Of a stretch of 64,000 nt of DNA, positions 25,370 to 34,878 are shown piece by piece (within the stretch, counting starts at the first letter, position 1; each line of letters starts with the position of its first letter). Location of the stretch: positions 2,170,001 through 2,234,000 of the forward strand of contig CBDDBR010000011.1 of the NCBI GenBank assembly GCA_965225895.1, given 5' to 3'. The position numbers were made by a program, and so were the translations under genes. The notes below the pieces were generated by a model that saw only the letters and a list, made by a program, of their open reading frames with translations, had not been told where the DNA came from and did not search any database. The stretch comes from Endobugula sp965225895. Its GTDB lineage: Bacteria > Pseudomonadota > Gammaproteobacteria > Pseudomonadales > Cellvibrionaceae.

Positions 25370-26227
25370 TTATTCTTTTAACAAATCGCCATAGCCTTCT
25401 CGATATGTTGGGTAAAGAAATTGATAGCCACTTTCTAATAGCTTTTTGTTTGAGCAACGCTTGCTGCTGCGTAACATACGAGCAGGCTGTTCAGTATTGA
25501 CTGATAAATGATCGTCTGGCAAACCTAAGGTACTCGCCATCCACTGTTTAACATCATATAAAGGCACGGGCTCACAATCCGTTGCTACATAGCGTGACTC
25601 AATGCCTTGGCTTTTTATTTTTTGTCGCTGCATTAAATGCGCTAACACCCCTGCGCAATCCGACACATGAATACGGTTGGTGTATAAAACAGGTTCTTTT
25701 GGTGAACCGTGTCCATCTATAACTTGCTCAATTAAACGGCGACGGCCTGGGCCATAAATACCTGAAAAACGCACACAACAATAAGGCAATCCACTGGACT
25801 CTATCAGTTGTTCTGCCTCTAATAAACGCTGCCCGCTATAGCTTGTTGGCTCTGTAATAGATGATTCATCCACCCACTGAGCATCTTGTTGCGCATATAC
25901 ACTCGTACTCGATACAAACAATAATAAACGAGGTTGGTGCTCTTGTGCTTTTAATGCATTTAGCACGGTGGTTACCGTATCCACATAGCCTTCTTTGTAT
26001 CCTTCATCACTCATTGATGTAGGGGTAAAGGTCATCACTAATACATCAAAACCCTCACTGAGCACACCCGTCATTGCTGCCGTGTCGCGACAATCGGCTA
26101 AGGTAATGTCAACAGGAGCATCATCAATGGGGCTGCGTTTAATGCCCCGAATATCAGCATCGAATAAATAGGGGACTAAACGGCGCGCAATATCACCAAA
26201 ACCTAATAAGGCTATTTTTTCTGACAT
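25370..26227 (-). CDS. NAD(P)-binding SDR/epimerase-like protein (YeeZ type)
   Basis: About 285 residues from the ATG giving MSEKIALLGFGDIARRL, a Rossmann fold with GxGxxA. SSTSVYAQ and FSGIYGPGRRRL follow the extended SDR pattern. The usual catalytic YxxxK reads YSGQR, so the Lys is replaced. Homologues such as E. coli YeeZ are uncharacterised. A TTG seven codons upstream would extend it. Divergent from oxyR; no functional link can be stated. Confidence 0.82.
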   Translation of the reverse strand: MSEKIALLGFGDIARRLVPYLFDADIRGIKRSPIDDAPVDITLADCRDTAAMTGVLSEGFDVLVMTFTPTSMSDEGYKEGYVDTVTTVLNALKAQEHQPRLLLFVSSTSVYAQQDAQWVDESSITEPTSYSGQRLLEAEQLIESSGLPYCCVRFSGIYGPGRRRLIEQVIDGHGSPKEPVLYTNRIHVSDCAGVLAHLMQRQKIKSQGIESRYVATDCEPVPLYDVKQWMASTLGLPDDHLSVNTEQPARMLRSSKRCSNKKLLESGYQFLYPTYREGYGDLLKE

Positions 26228-26391
26228 AATCGGATTTTTCTCTATCAATAATACATGTATGAAGATGGCTCATTTATAGCCAATAACTCTTAGGTGCCAC
26301 GATAAGATTAATACTACCAATATTAAAAAAAATGTTTTACTATTAATCAATATGAATCATTAGTTTTTATTAATAATAGGTAATAACAGCC

Positions 26392-27309
26392 ATGACACTG
26401 ACCGAACTCAAATATATTGTTACCTTGGCACAAGATCAACACTTTGGGCAAGCTGCCGAACGCTGTAATGTATCACAACCCACATTGAGTGTGGCGGTAA
26501 AAAAGTTAGAAGAAGAACTGGGTATTGCCTTATTTGAACGGTCAAAAACGCGCGTACAGCCCACGCCAATGGGTGAAAAAATTATTATTCAGGCACAAAA
26601 CGTACTTGAGCAAGCCTCGGTGATTAAAGATATGGCTAGCTCGGGTAAAGATCAGTTGGGCAGTCCATTAAAAGTAGGGGCAATCTTTACCATTGGGCCT
26701 TACTTGTTTCCGCAATTTATACCTCAATTACAAGAGATAGCCCCTAAAATGCCACTTTTTGTAGAAGAAGGCTTTACTGCCACGTTGCGGCATCAGCTCC
26801 GCAAAGGCGATTTAGATGTTATTGTAGTGGCTCTACCATTTACCGAGGCCGATGTCGTCACACAGGCGCTCTATGAAGAATCCTTTGTCGTGCTACTCCA
26901 TGCACAGCATCCTTTAGCACAACAAGAAGCCATTTCTCCTGCCGATTTAACCACAGAAAACGTGCTACTACTGGGTGAAGGCCATTGTTTTAGAGATCAA
27001 ATTCTACAAGCCATTCCCAATATTAATACCAGTGCAGCAGATGACAGCGGTAATATTCGTACAGCAACGGCAGGCAGCTCTTTAGAAACTATGCGGCACA
27101 TGGTGGCTTCTGGTATTGGCATTACTATTTTGCCAGAGTCTGCTGCTGGCAGTAATTACGCACCCGATACGCTGGTGACACGCCCATTGACCGACATTAA
27201 CGCCAAACGCACCGTCGGCTTAGCATGGCGAGCCAGTTTTCCGCGCCATAAGGCCATTGATATTCTTAAAACTGCTATTCAAAAAGGGCAGCGCCAAGCT
27301 AATGCCTAA
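26392..27309 (+). CDS. oxyR: OxyR-like peroxide regulator lacking the second redox cysteine
   Basis: LysR-type regulator of 305 residues, clearly OxyR by its HTH (HFGQAAERCNVSQPTLSVAVKKLEEELG), by TLRHQLRKGDLDV, and by LLLGEGHCFRDQ and SLETMRHMVASG. The peroxidatic Cys199 is present at exactly that number. The resolving Cys208 is Ile (ATT at 27013-27015). The only other Cys is Cys25 in the HTH domain. So the standard Cys199-Cys208 disulfide switch cannot form. Adjacent to recG as in Pseudomonas. Confidence 0.92.
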   Translation: MTLTELKYIVTLAQDQHFGQAAERCNVSQPTLSVAVKKLEEELGIALFERSKTRVQPTPMGEKIIIQAQNVLEQASVIKDMASSGKDQLGSPLKVGAIFTIGPYLFPQFIPQLQEIAPKMPLFVEEGFTATLRHQLRKGDLDVIVVALPFTEADVVTQALYEESFVVLLHAQHPLAQQEAISPADLTTENVLLLGEGHCFRDQILQAIPNINTSAADDSGNIRTATAGSSLETMRHMVASGIGITILPESAAGSNYAPDTLVTRPLTDINAKRTVGLAWRASFPRHKAIDILKTAIQKGQRQANA

Positions 27310-27323
27310 AACAGTGTATTCCC

Positions 27324-29417
27324 ATGGCTAAATCTACCCCTATTAACGCCACATCGCCTGTCACGGTATTAAAAGGTATTGGCGCACAGCTTGCCAGTAA
27401 ACTTGAAAAGTTAGGTATAAACACCCTACAAGACTTACTCTTTCACTTACCTCGACAATACGCTGATCGTACTCGTATTTCGCCTATTGGTAGCCTACAG
27501 CCGAATCAGAGTGTGGTTATTGAAGGGGAGGTGTGCGGTACGAATGTTGTTTTTGGTAAACGCCGTAGTTTGCTATGCCGATTACAAGATGCCACTGGCA
27601 AGATTAGCTTACGTTTTTATCATTTCTCCAATGCCCAACGAGCAAATTTAGCCTCTGGCACCACCATTCGCTGCTATGGTGAAACCCGCCGCGGAGCCTC
27701 TGGCCTAGAGCTTTATCATCCTGAATATCAATTACTCACCGAGCGTGCTGGACATAATGACTTAGAGCAAACATTAACCCCCATTTACCGTATCACCGAT
27801 GGTATTACTCAAACACGCTTACGCAGCATTATAAAGCAAGCACTTACTTACTCTAAATCCTTTGATTTTTCTTACTTAATACCAAATAGCGATATATTTC
27901 AAGGTGACTCAGTATCTTTAATTGAGGCGTTAGAATATTTACATGCGCCACCAAAAGAAGCCAATTTACGCCAACTGCTTGAAGGCCAGCACCCATATCA
28001 ACACGCACTGATTATGGAAGAACTCACCGCGTATCAGGTGAGCTTATTACAACTACGAGAAAAACGCCGCCAGCAACAAGGCGTGGCATTACCTGCTGAT
28101 CACACGCTGCGTGATGCATTTATACAATCCCTATCTTTTGCTTTAACCCCCGCCCAAACACGCGTTAGCCAAGAAATAGCCAACGACTTGCAACAAGCCA
28201 TTCCCATGATGCGTTTATTACAAGGCGATGTAGGTGCAGGTAAAACTGTCGTGGCTGCCTTAGCAGCATTACAAGCGATTACCAACGGCTATCAGGTTGC
28301 CATTATGGCGCCTACCGAGATTTTATCCGAACAACATCGCATTAATTTTGAAGCATGGTTTACCACATTATCTATACGCGTTGGATTTTTAACTGGTAAA
28401 CAAAAAGTAGGGGTCAGACGCAAGCAGCTTGAGGCGATAGAAAATGCCGAGGCACAACTTGTCATTGGCACCCACGCCTTATTTCAAGAAGGCGTTGTAT
28501 TTCATAACCTTGGGCTCATTATTATTGATGAACAACACCGTTTTGGTGTTCACCAACGCCTCAGTTTACGCAATAAAGGCGCGGCCTTAGACCATATACC
28601 ACATCAATTAATTATGACCGCGACTCCCATTCCTCGCACACTTGCGATGAGTGCCTATGCAGATTTGGATTATTCTGTCATTGATGAGCTACCCAAAGGC
28701 CGTATTCCCGTAGAAACCGTTATTATTAGCCAGCAACGACGCGACTCGATTATTGAACGTATTAATCACGCATGCCAAGCAGGGCGCCAAGCTTATTGGG
28801 TATGTACCCTAATTGAACAATCAGAAACACTAGAAGCGCAAGCCGCAGAAGCCACGGCCGAAATGCTAACCCTTGCCCTCACCCAACACACCATAGGCTT
28901 AATTCATGGGCGTTTAAAGGCACAAGAAAAAGAAGCCATTATGTCTCGCTTTAAAGCGGGAGATATAGATTTACTCGTCGCTACCACGGTAATCGAAGTT
29001 GGCGTTGATGTGCCCAATGCCAGCCTAATGATTATTGAAAACCCTGAACGCCTTGGCCTTGCACAACTACATCAGCTACGTGGCCGTGTGGGACGCGGAA
29101 ACACCGCAAGCCACTGCGTATTACTCTATGGCGATACCCTATCGCTACAAGGCAAAGAGCGCTTACAGGCCATGCGTTCCACCAGTGATGGATTCAAAAT
29201 TGCTGAAATTGATTTATCTCTACGCGGACCCGGCGAAGTATTGGGCACACGACAAACGGGAGATATTGATTTCACACTTGCGGACTTGCGTAGAGACCTG
29301 TCATTAATGCCACAAGTCACCGAATATGCAGAAATACTGCTATACAACCACCCCGATAAAACACAGGCTATTATCCATCGCTGGCTCGGTAATAAAGAAA
29401 ATTATGCCGACGCCTAA
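27324..29417 (+). CDS. recG: ATP-dependent DNA helicase RecG
   Basis: Branch-migration helicase that regresses stalled forks. 697 residues: N-terminal wedge/OB domain, then motif I GDVGAGKT at 301-308, DEQHRFGVHQR, TATPIPRTLA, and the C-terminal TRG-type region with RSTSDGFKIAEIDL and RGPGEVLGTRQTG. Normal length. Starts 14 bases after oxyR, probably the same transcript. Confidence 0.97.
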   Translation: MAKSTPINATSPVTVLKGIGAQLASKLEKLGINTLQDLLFHLPRQYADRTRISPIGSLQPNQSVVIEGEVCGTNVVFGKRRSLLCRLQDATGKISLRFYHFSNAQRANLASGTTIRCYGETRRGASGLELYHPEYQLLTERAGHNDLEQTLTPIYRITDGITQTRLRSIIKQALTYSKSFDFSYLIPNSDIFQGDSVSLIEALEYLHAPPKEANLRQLLEGQHPYQHALIMEELTAYQVSLLQLREKRRQQQGVALPADHTLRDAFIQSLSFALTPAQTRVSQEIANDLQQAIPMMRLLQGDVGAGKTVVAALAALQAITNGYQVAIMAPTEILSEQHRINFEAWFTTLSIRVGFLTGKQKVGVRRKQLEAIENAEAQLVIGTHALFQEGVVFHNLGLIIIDEQHRFGVHQRLSLRNKGAALDHIPHQLIMTATPIPRTLAMSAYADLDYSVIDELPKGRIPVETVIISQQRRDSIIERINHACQAGRQAYWVCTLIEQSETLEAQAAEATAEMLTLALTQHTIGLIHGRLKAQEKEAIMSRFKAGDIDLLVATTVIEVGVDVPNASLMIIENPERLGLAQLHQLRGRVGRGNTASHCVLLYGDTLSLQGKERLQAMRSTSDGFKIAEIDLSLRGPGEVLGTRQTGDIDFTLADLRRDLSLMPQVTEYAEILLYNHPDKTQAIIHRWLGNKENYADA

Positions 29418-29516
29418 CCCTTATTATTGGCTTTTCACAGATATATCATAAGCTCGCACATCTGCTAATTTCTACTACACTTATTTCAGGATTAATGAAA
29501 TTATCGGGGAATATAC

Positions 29517-30929
29517 GTGACCGTACCAGCTAGCATTGAAAATTTATTAAAAAAACATAATGTTTCTTATTCACTGGCAACACTGCCACCATGTGTTAAC
29601 TCAATACGCGAGACAAAAGTACGCGATATTAAAAAAACACCACATGAGCAAGCGGCACACCCGCACTTATTACAGAATGCAGCTCGTGAAAAGCTACTAG
29701 CAATAACCCCAAGCCAAACCATTATTGACCTTAAAGCTATTGAGAAAGCCTTGGGGGAAGAATATACCCCCGTCACAGGTGAAGTACTCGAAAAATTTGT
29801 TTCTGGCCTAGGCCTTAAATCAATGGCGGCTATGCCAAAGCTGGGTAATTTACCCACCATTGTTGATCCAAAACTATTAAAAAGTCAGCGTTTAATATTA
29901 AACGTAGGGGTGGATGATCAACACATTAAGCTAGATGGAAAATCGTTTGAAAAGCTTCTAGAGTCAACCATTGTTAATGATATTTCTATCCCCTTAGAAA
30001 CACTCAATAGTATTGTGCCAAGCACTCTGGATGAAAAACAAATTACCCAAAGCGTTGATCTCTTTACTGAATTACGTATTAAGCAACGCTTAGAAGAAAC
30101 ACTAGAATTACCTGCCTTACCTGTCACTGCTCAAAAAATTATCAAACTGCGCGTAGACCCTAATGCTGATGTCAGTGACTTGTGCAGTATCATCGAATTA
30201 GACCCAAGTCTTGCTGCACAGGTGATTAGTTGGGCATCATCCCCTTATTATTCTGCACCCGGCACAATCAAATCAATTCACGATGCGATCGTGCGCGTAC
30301 TAGGCTTTGACATGGTACTCAGCCTAGCGCTTGGTTTAGCATTAGGTAATACTCTCAAGCTTCCCAGCCATCGCCCTGACGGGTGCTTATCTTACTGGGA
30401 GCAAGCCGTATATGTTGCCACTTGTACCGAAGCCATTGTAAGCTGTATGCCGCGTGAACATAGACCTAGCTACGGCTGCTCATATTTGTCAGGCTTGTTA
30501 CATAACTTTGGTTACTTAATTACCTCTGAAGTTTTTAGTGGGCAGTTCACCACGATTTGTCACCATATAGACGCCAATCCACATACATCACCACTCGAAG
30601 TTGAACGACATATTATTGGTGTAACCCGCGATCAATTATCTGCATGGCTAATGCGCTTTTGGCATATGCCTGAAGAGGTATGTACCGCTTTACGCCATCA
30701 AGGCGAACCCCTACATGAAGGCGAGCACTCGGAGTATTCGGCCTTAATATATCTTACTAAGAAACTGTTGAACGATAAGGGGATTCGTACAGGCGTATCG
30801 AATGAGCCAATCCCCGAGGCGCTATTTGAGCGCTTTCAACTCAATCGTGATGAAGCAAACGAAGCCATCGATATTATGTTGGAATCCGCCGATTTATTAG
30901 AAACAATGGCACAACAAATGCGCGGCTAA
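29517..30929 (+). CDS. Aminoacyl-tRNA deacylase-like and HDOD domain protein
   Basis: 470 residues, GTG start with GGGGA 7 bases upstream. The N-terminal 160 residues resemble the YbaK/ProX editing fold (LAITPSQTIIDLKAIEKALG, FVSGLGLKSMAAMPKLGNLPTI). From about 190 an HDOD domain follows (LPALPVTAQKIIKLRVDPNADVSDLC broken by variable residues; YLSGLLHNFG in place of the HD metal pair). HDOD proteins are usually signalling scaffolds, not phosphodiesterases. The same fusion occurs next to recG in Pseudomonas. Function unknown. Confidence 0.82.
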   Translation: MTVPASIENLLKKHNVSYSLATLPPCVNSIRETKVRDIKKTPHEQAAHPHLLQNAAREKLLAITPSQTIIDLKAIEKALGEEYTPVTGEVLEKFVSGLGLKSMAAMPKLGNLPTIVDPKLLKSQRLILNVGVDDQHIKLDGKSFEKLLESTIVNDISIPLETLNSIVPSTLDEKQITQSVDLFTELRIKQRLEETLELPALPVTAQKIIKLRVDPNADVSDLCSIIELDPSLAAQVISWASSPYYSAPGTIKSIHDAIVRVLGFDMVLSLALGLALGNTLKLPSHRPDGCLSYWEQAVYVATCTEAIVSCMPREHRPSYGCSYLSGLLHNFGYLITSEVFSGQFTTICHHIDANPHTSPLEVERHIIGVTRDQLSAWLMRFWHMPEEVCTALRHQGEPLHEGEHSEYSALIYLTKKLLNDKGIRTGVSNEPIPEALFERFQLNRDEANEAIDIMLESADLLETMAQQMRG

Positions 30930-31011
30930 ATTACCACCTTAAAAGACAATCTCGCCACCTTAACAGTAACTTAGGCTACAATATACCCCTCTAATTTACT
31001 GGGCTGATAGA

Positions 31012-31560
31012 TTGTCTTTTTCTTTTCAACACACACTAGAACCTCTGTGGCAACCTGCCTCATTGATCCCTTCTATCCATGATATACCTCATCATTCATG
31101 GTTATTGGATAAATGTTCTCTCACACAAAAGCTACTTGAAAAATCACAAGGGGATTTTTCTGTTGAGCTCGTTCAACAAAGTATTCAGCACGTATTATTT
31201 TCTGAAGCAAAAGCACTCAACATTCCCAACAGACAGTGGGCTCTTATTCGTGAGGTGATTCTTTATGGGCAAAAAAAACCTTGGGTATATGCTCGTACAG
31301 TCATTCCACTATCAACGCTCAAGGGGCCTTTACGCCGCCTGCATTATTTAGGTAATAAGCCATTAGGCGAGCAACTATTTACCGATCCAACAATGCAACG
31401 AGAACCCGTAGAAGTTGCACAATTGCCCGCGCAATGGTTGCCCAAAAAACTAAACATACACACATCAACTTGGGGCAGGCGGTCTGTTTTTCGTTTATCT
31501 AATAAGCCTTTATTGGTAAGCGAAGTATTTTTACCTGAGCTACTTAAAAAAACCAGATAG
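31012..31560 (+). CDS. ubiC: Chorismate pyruvate-lyase UbiC
   Basis: Makes 4-hydroxybenzoate from chorismate, the first step of ubiquinone synthesis. 182 residues; conserved catalytic Arg in LIREVIL, the GNKPLGEQLF stretch and the Glu of VSEVFLPEL. The start is a TTG at 31012, since no in-frame ATG precedes the conserved part. ubiA, which often follows, is absent here. Confidence 0.88.
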   Translation: MSFSFQHTLEPLWQPASLIPSIHDIPHHSWLLDKCSLTQKLLEKSQGDFSVELVQQSIQHVLFSEAKALNIPNRQWALIREVILYGQKKPWVYARTVIPLSTLKGPLRRLHYLGNKPLGEQLFTDPTMQREPVEVAQLPAQWLPKKLNIHTSTWGRRSVFRLSNKPLLVSEVFLPELLKKTR

Positions 31561-31570
31561 GATAAGGGTT

Positions 31571-31900
31571 ATGAAAAAATACAAAAAGGCGGCATTATTA
31601 TCTGCTTTTTTATTTCCTGGCGCTGGGCATTTATTTTTTAAAAAATATATTTCTGGCGGGATAATTTCTGGAATTTCAGCGATAGCGCTGTATGTATTAA
31701 TATCGCACGCAATAACACGTGCATTAGATGTTAGCCAAAAAATATTACATGGAGAAATAGCTGCCGATATACAAACAATAATGACCGAAGTGTCGTCACA
31801 AGTCAGTGAAGCCGATGCACTCACACTAGATACCGCAACCGCTGTGTTTGTTATTATGTGGATAATTAGTATTGTTGACGCCTATCGCATTGGTCGATAA
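31571..31900 (+). CDS. Small integral membrane protein of unknown function
   Basis: 109 residues with hydrophobic segments near 8-20, 30-46 and 88-103. The start KKYKKAALLSAFLFPGAGHL, then FFKKYISGG, resembles small DUF5683/TM2-like membrane proteins with PGxGxxY/F near the first helix. Starts 10 bases after ubiC and may share its transcript. No function can be given. Confidence 0.7.
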   Translation: MKKYKKAALLSAFLFPGAGHLFFKKYISGGIISGISAIALYVLISHAITRALDVSQKILHGEIAADIQTIMTEVSSQVSEADALTLDTATAVFVIMWIISIVDAYRIGR

Positions 31901-31909
31901 TGCCATAGA

Positions 31910-33958
31910 TTACAAAAAATCGTGCTTAGGCTGATAGGGTGAGGGAGGTATATAATTACCTTGCCAACTCTCAATAAAACGCCCAATTTTATCGGCAGGT
32001 AATGGCTTTGAAAAGTAAAACCCTTGCACATATTTGCAACCTAGTTTTTTCAACAGCTCAATTTGCCCTTTTTCTTCTACGCCTTCCGCTAATACTTTTA
32101 AATTAAGTGTATCGCTTAACATCATAATACTTTTGACAAACGCGATATCAAAATCTGAAAACAAAATTTCTTTAATAAATATTTGATCAATTTTTATCTT
32201 ACAAAGAACATCACTAAAGTTTTTAATATAGCCTAAAGAAGAATAACCAATACCAAAATCATCAATACTAAACTGTATTCCTTTAGCTCTTAATTTAGCA
32301 ATTGCTGACAATACAATAGGGTCATTATTAAGAACGAGTCTTTCTGTAATTTCTAATTCGATCCAGTCCATATTAGATACGGTTGCCATATCATTTCCAT
32401 CAATCCATGTTGAAAATTTATTATGATAAAAATTAGTTGGGCTAAAATTTATTGATACTATAAAATCTTCATGATAAACATCACGCCACATATCCACCTG
32501 TTTAACCGCTTGTGTAAAAACCCATGTATCAATATCAAAAATAACGCCCATTTTTTCAGCTATAGGTATAAACACATCGGGTGCTATCCAACCTAATTCA
32601 TCATCATGCCATCGCAATAAGGCCTCGAATCCTGTAATGGTATTTTTTTGTATATTAATTAATGGCTGAAAATAAATATCAAGACTATTATTTTCAATCG
32701 CACCGAGTAATTTATTTTTTACCTCTCGCTCAAATAACATCTCTTTTCTAATATCATCATTAAAACAAAAAAATGTATTTCTGCCTAAATCTTTTGCTTT
32801 GTATAACGCACTGTCTGCATTATGTATGAGTTGTTTAGAATTATCTAAATGATCATTAGGGTATGTGGTAATTCCTATACTACAACCCAACTTAACGTTA
32901 ATACCTTGCGTATTAATTTTTTCATCGAACACATGAATAATTTGTTTTGCTTCGCATTCAAAGTTTGACTCTTTAAAGGAGTGAAAGCAAATGATAAATT
33001 CATCACCACCTAATCGAGACAAATAACCTCGCAAAGTATCTGTAACTGTTTGTAATCTAAGCGCACATTGCTGTAGCACATGATCACCAACACTATGCCC
33101 CATACTATCATTTACTTGTTTAAACCCATCAAGATCAATAAACATAACCACAATAGTGCCCATATCTTCATGATATGTACAAATTTCATTTTCTAAATGT
33201 TCGTATAAATGTCGACGATTAGGTAAACCTGTTAATTCATCAAAATTAGCTTGGTATTCTATTTGCTCTTGATATTCTTTTCTTGCTTTTAGTAACTCGA
33301 TAGAATTGCGCCTACCTTCATTAAGCACTTCCACTAAATCATTGAGTTCATCATCTCTATTTTTTCTTAGGAGAGATAAAGGAACATATTCTGCCGATTT
33401 TTTTAAGAATGTATTTTTTCTCATATCACTGATATACGTAATATGTCTTATTAAAGAACGGTTTACCATGACATAAAATATAAATCCCATTAAACCAATT
33501 AATGCCGTAACATTGATCGCCATAGTTTTATATTTTTCATACAGGCTTTTCTTTAGCTGGTAATGATTGATATTGACTCGCAATACACCCACTTCTTCAC
33601 TATTAAAAGGAATACTTCGACTAATATCTTGTGGAAAAGAAATATTACCCACATTAATATTATCGATCACCTGGCTACTTATACTAGCTCCATCAATAAA
33701 GGGGAGTTGCACCAAGCCTTTTAGTATTATTTTTATTCCTTCATTATCAAGATCCCATAAGTTTTTAGCCAGTTGCCTTTCTACTGTTGTAATAACTTGG
33801 TGAGAATTATCTAATAATGATTGCTTTTCTTTTTTTGAATCAATATATACCAATATAGAAATACTGATCAAAGCAAAAAACAGAGACAAGATGACTGCAT
33901 ATATTGATAAACGCAGACCAATTCGGCTATATACATAATTATTTTTATTTTTTAGCAT
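31910..33958 (-). CDS. Membrane GGDEF/EAL cyclic-di-GMP enzyme
   Basis: 682 residues. Membrane segment at 17-38, periplasmic domain about 39-145, second segment 146-168, then GGDEF and EAL domains. The GGDEF motif (317-321) is intact, but the RxxD product-inhibition site is not present at 308-311 (TLRG). The EAL domain keeps the motif GFEALLRW at 443, Asn in SINFSP, ELEITE, DDFG, KIKID and LAEGVE, so phosphodiesterase activity is expected. It follows a periplasmic binding protein gene with a 15-base gap, suggesting that protein supplies the signal. Confidence 0.93.
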   Translation of the reverse strand: MLKNKNNYVYSRIGLRLSIYAVILSLFFALISISILVYIDSKKEKQSLLDNSHQVITTVERQLAKNLWDLDNEGIKIILKGLVQLPFIDGASISSQVIDNINVGNISFPQDISRSIPFNSEEVGVLRVNINHYQLKKSLYEKYKTMAINVTALIGLMGFIFYVMVNRSLIRHITYISDMRKNTFLKKSAEYVPLSLLRKNRDDELNDLVEVLNEGRRNSIELLKARKEYQEQIEYQANFDELTGLPNRRHLYEHLENEICTYHEDMGTIVVMFIDLDGFKQVNDSMGHSVGDHVLQQCALRLQTVTDTLRGYLSRLGGDEFIICFHSFKESNFECEAKQIIHVFDEKINTQGINVKLGCSIGITTYPNDHLDNSKQLIHNADSALYKAKDLGRNTFFCFNDDIRKEMLFEREVKNKLLGAIENNSLDIYFQPLINIQKNTITGFEALLRWHDDELGWIAPDVFIPIAEKMGVIFDIDTWVFTQAVKQVDMWRDVYHEDFIVSINFSPTNFYHNKFSTWIDGNDMATVSNMDWIELEITERLVLNNDPIVLSAIAKLRAKGIQFSIDDFGIGYSSLGYIKNFSDVLCKIKIDQIFIKEILFSDFDIAFVKSIMMLSDTLNLKVLAEGVEEKGQIELLKKLGCKYVQGFYFSKPLPADKIGRFIESWQGNYIPPSPYQPKHDFL

Positions 33959-33973
33959 GGCTGATTTATAGTA

Positions 33974-34774
33974 TTAACGTATATCATCAATAGGGGGTGT
34001 CATACTATGTTTCTCCAATATATGAGATATTATTTTCTCTTTATGCATTAACGTAATAGCATGGTTAAATTGATCGATTAATTGTTTTCTCTTACCTGTG
34101 TTTTTGTTTTTTGAAAATCCAATATAGTAATTTATTTTTTTAACTGGAAAGGCATAAGAGACATTATTAATACCCAAGTTTTCTAACTGCATGTTCCCGC
34201 CAAATCGATTAATAAATACCGCGTCTAATCGATTTACAGACAGCTTTTTCATATTAATGCCTGTTAGCGATGGCTGAACAGAAACAATAAATGTTTTTCC
34301 CTGCTCAATTAATAGCTTATTCTGTATTTTCAGCAATGCATTATGTGCGTAACTTGGACCAAAAACGCCTATTGTTTTACCGATAAAATCTTCGGTTTTT
34401 TGATACCTATTTTTTTGATGAATAAAAAAGCCATATTCACTAGAATTGAGCTTAGGCGACCAAGATAACCATTGCTCACGATCCGCATTCCAGCCCAAAG
34501 GGTAATGTCCATGGGCTAAACCAGAAGCCAGCATAGCTTTTGATCGCCGATTAGGAAAACACTCAAGTACGCAAGACAGCTGACCCATGCTGCATGCCTG
34601 ATCAACCATATCTCGTATAAAACTTTCTTGCACGGCTTTGCCTTCGCAAGCGGAATACGGTGGAAAATGATGTGTCACAATATACAAGGTATTGCTCATA
34701 TCAATGTCTTTAGCCATTGATATATAAGGAAAAATACCGATAGCTAAAGCTACGGCATATCGTGCTAATATCAC
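33974..34774 (-). CDS. Periplasmic amino-acid-type substrate-binding protein
   Basis: About 266 residues with a signal peptide (AVALAIGIFPYISMA) and a bacterial extracellular solute-binding family 3 fold: YIVTHHFPPYSACEGK, FIRDMVDQACSM, GKTIGVFG and INRFGGN. No transporter permease or ATPase is nearby; the next gene downstream is a GGDEF/EAL protein. I use GTG at 34774, with GAGA upstream; a TTG at 34786 would add four residues. A signal-reporting role for the adjacent enzyme is inference. Confidence 0.82.
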   Translation of the reverse strand: MILARYAVALAIGIFPYISMAKDIDMSNTLYIVTHHFPPYSACEGKAVQESFIRDMVDQACSMGQLSCVLECFPNRRSKAMLASGLAHGHYPLGWNADREQWLSWSPKLNSSEYGFFIHQKNRYQKTEDFIGKTIGVFGPSYAHNALLKIQNKLLIEQGKTFIVSVQPSLTGINMKKLSVNRLDAVFINRFGGNMQLENLGINNVSYAFPVKKINYYIGFSKNKNTGKRKQLIDQFNHAITLMHKEKIISHILEKHSMTPPIDDIR

Positions 34775-34878
34775 TATTATTCTCAATATTTTTAACTACA
34801 GTTTGTATAAACTATAGTCAAACATCTGTATTCTACAACTACAAATAAAGTGTTTAGCGTCAATATTTTTGGTGGGTA

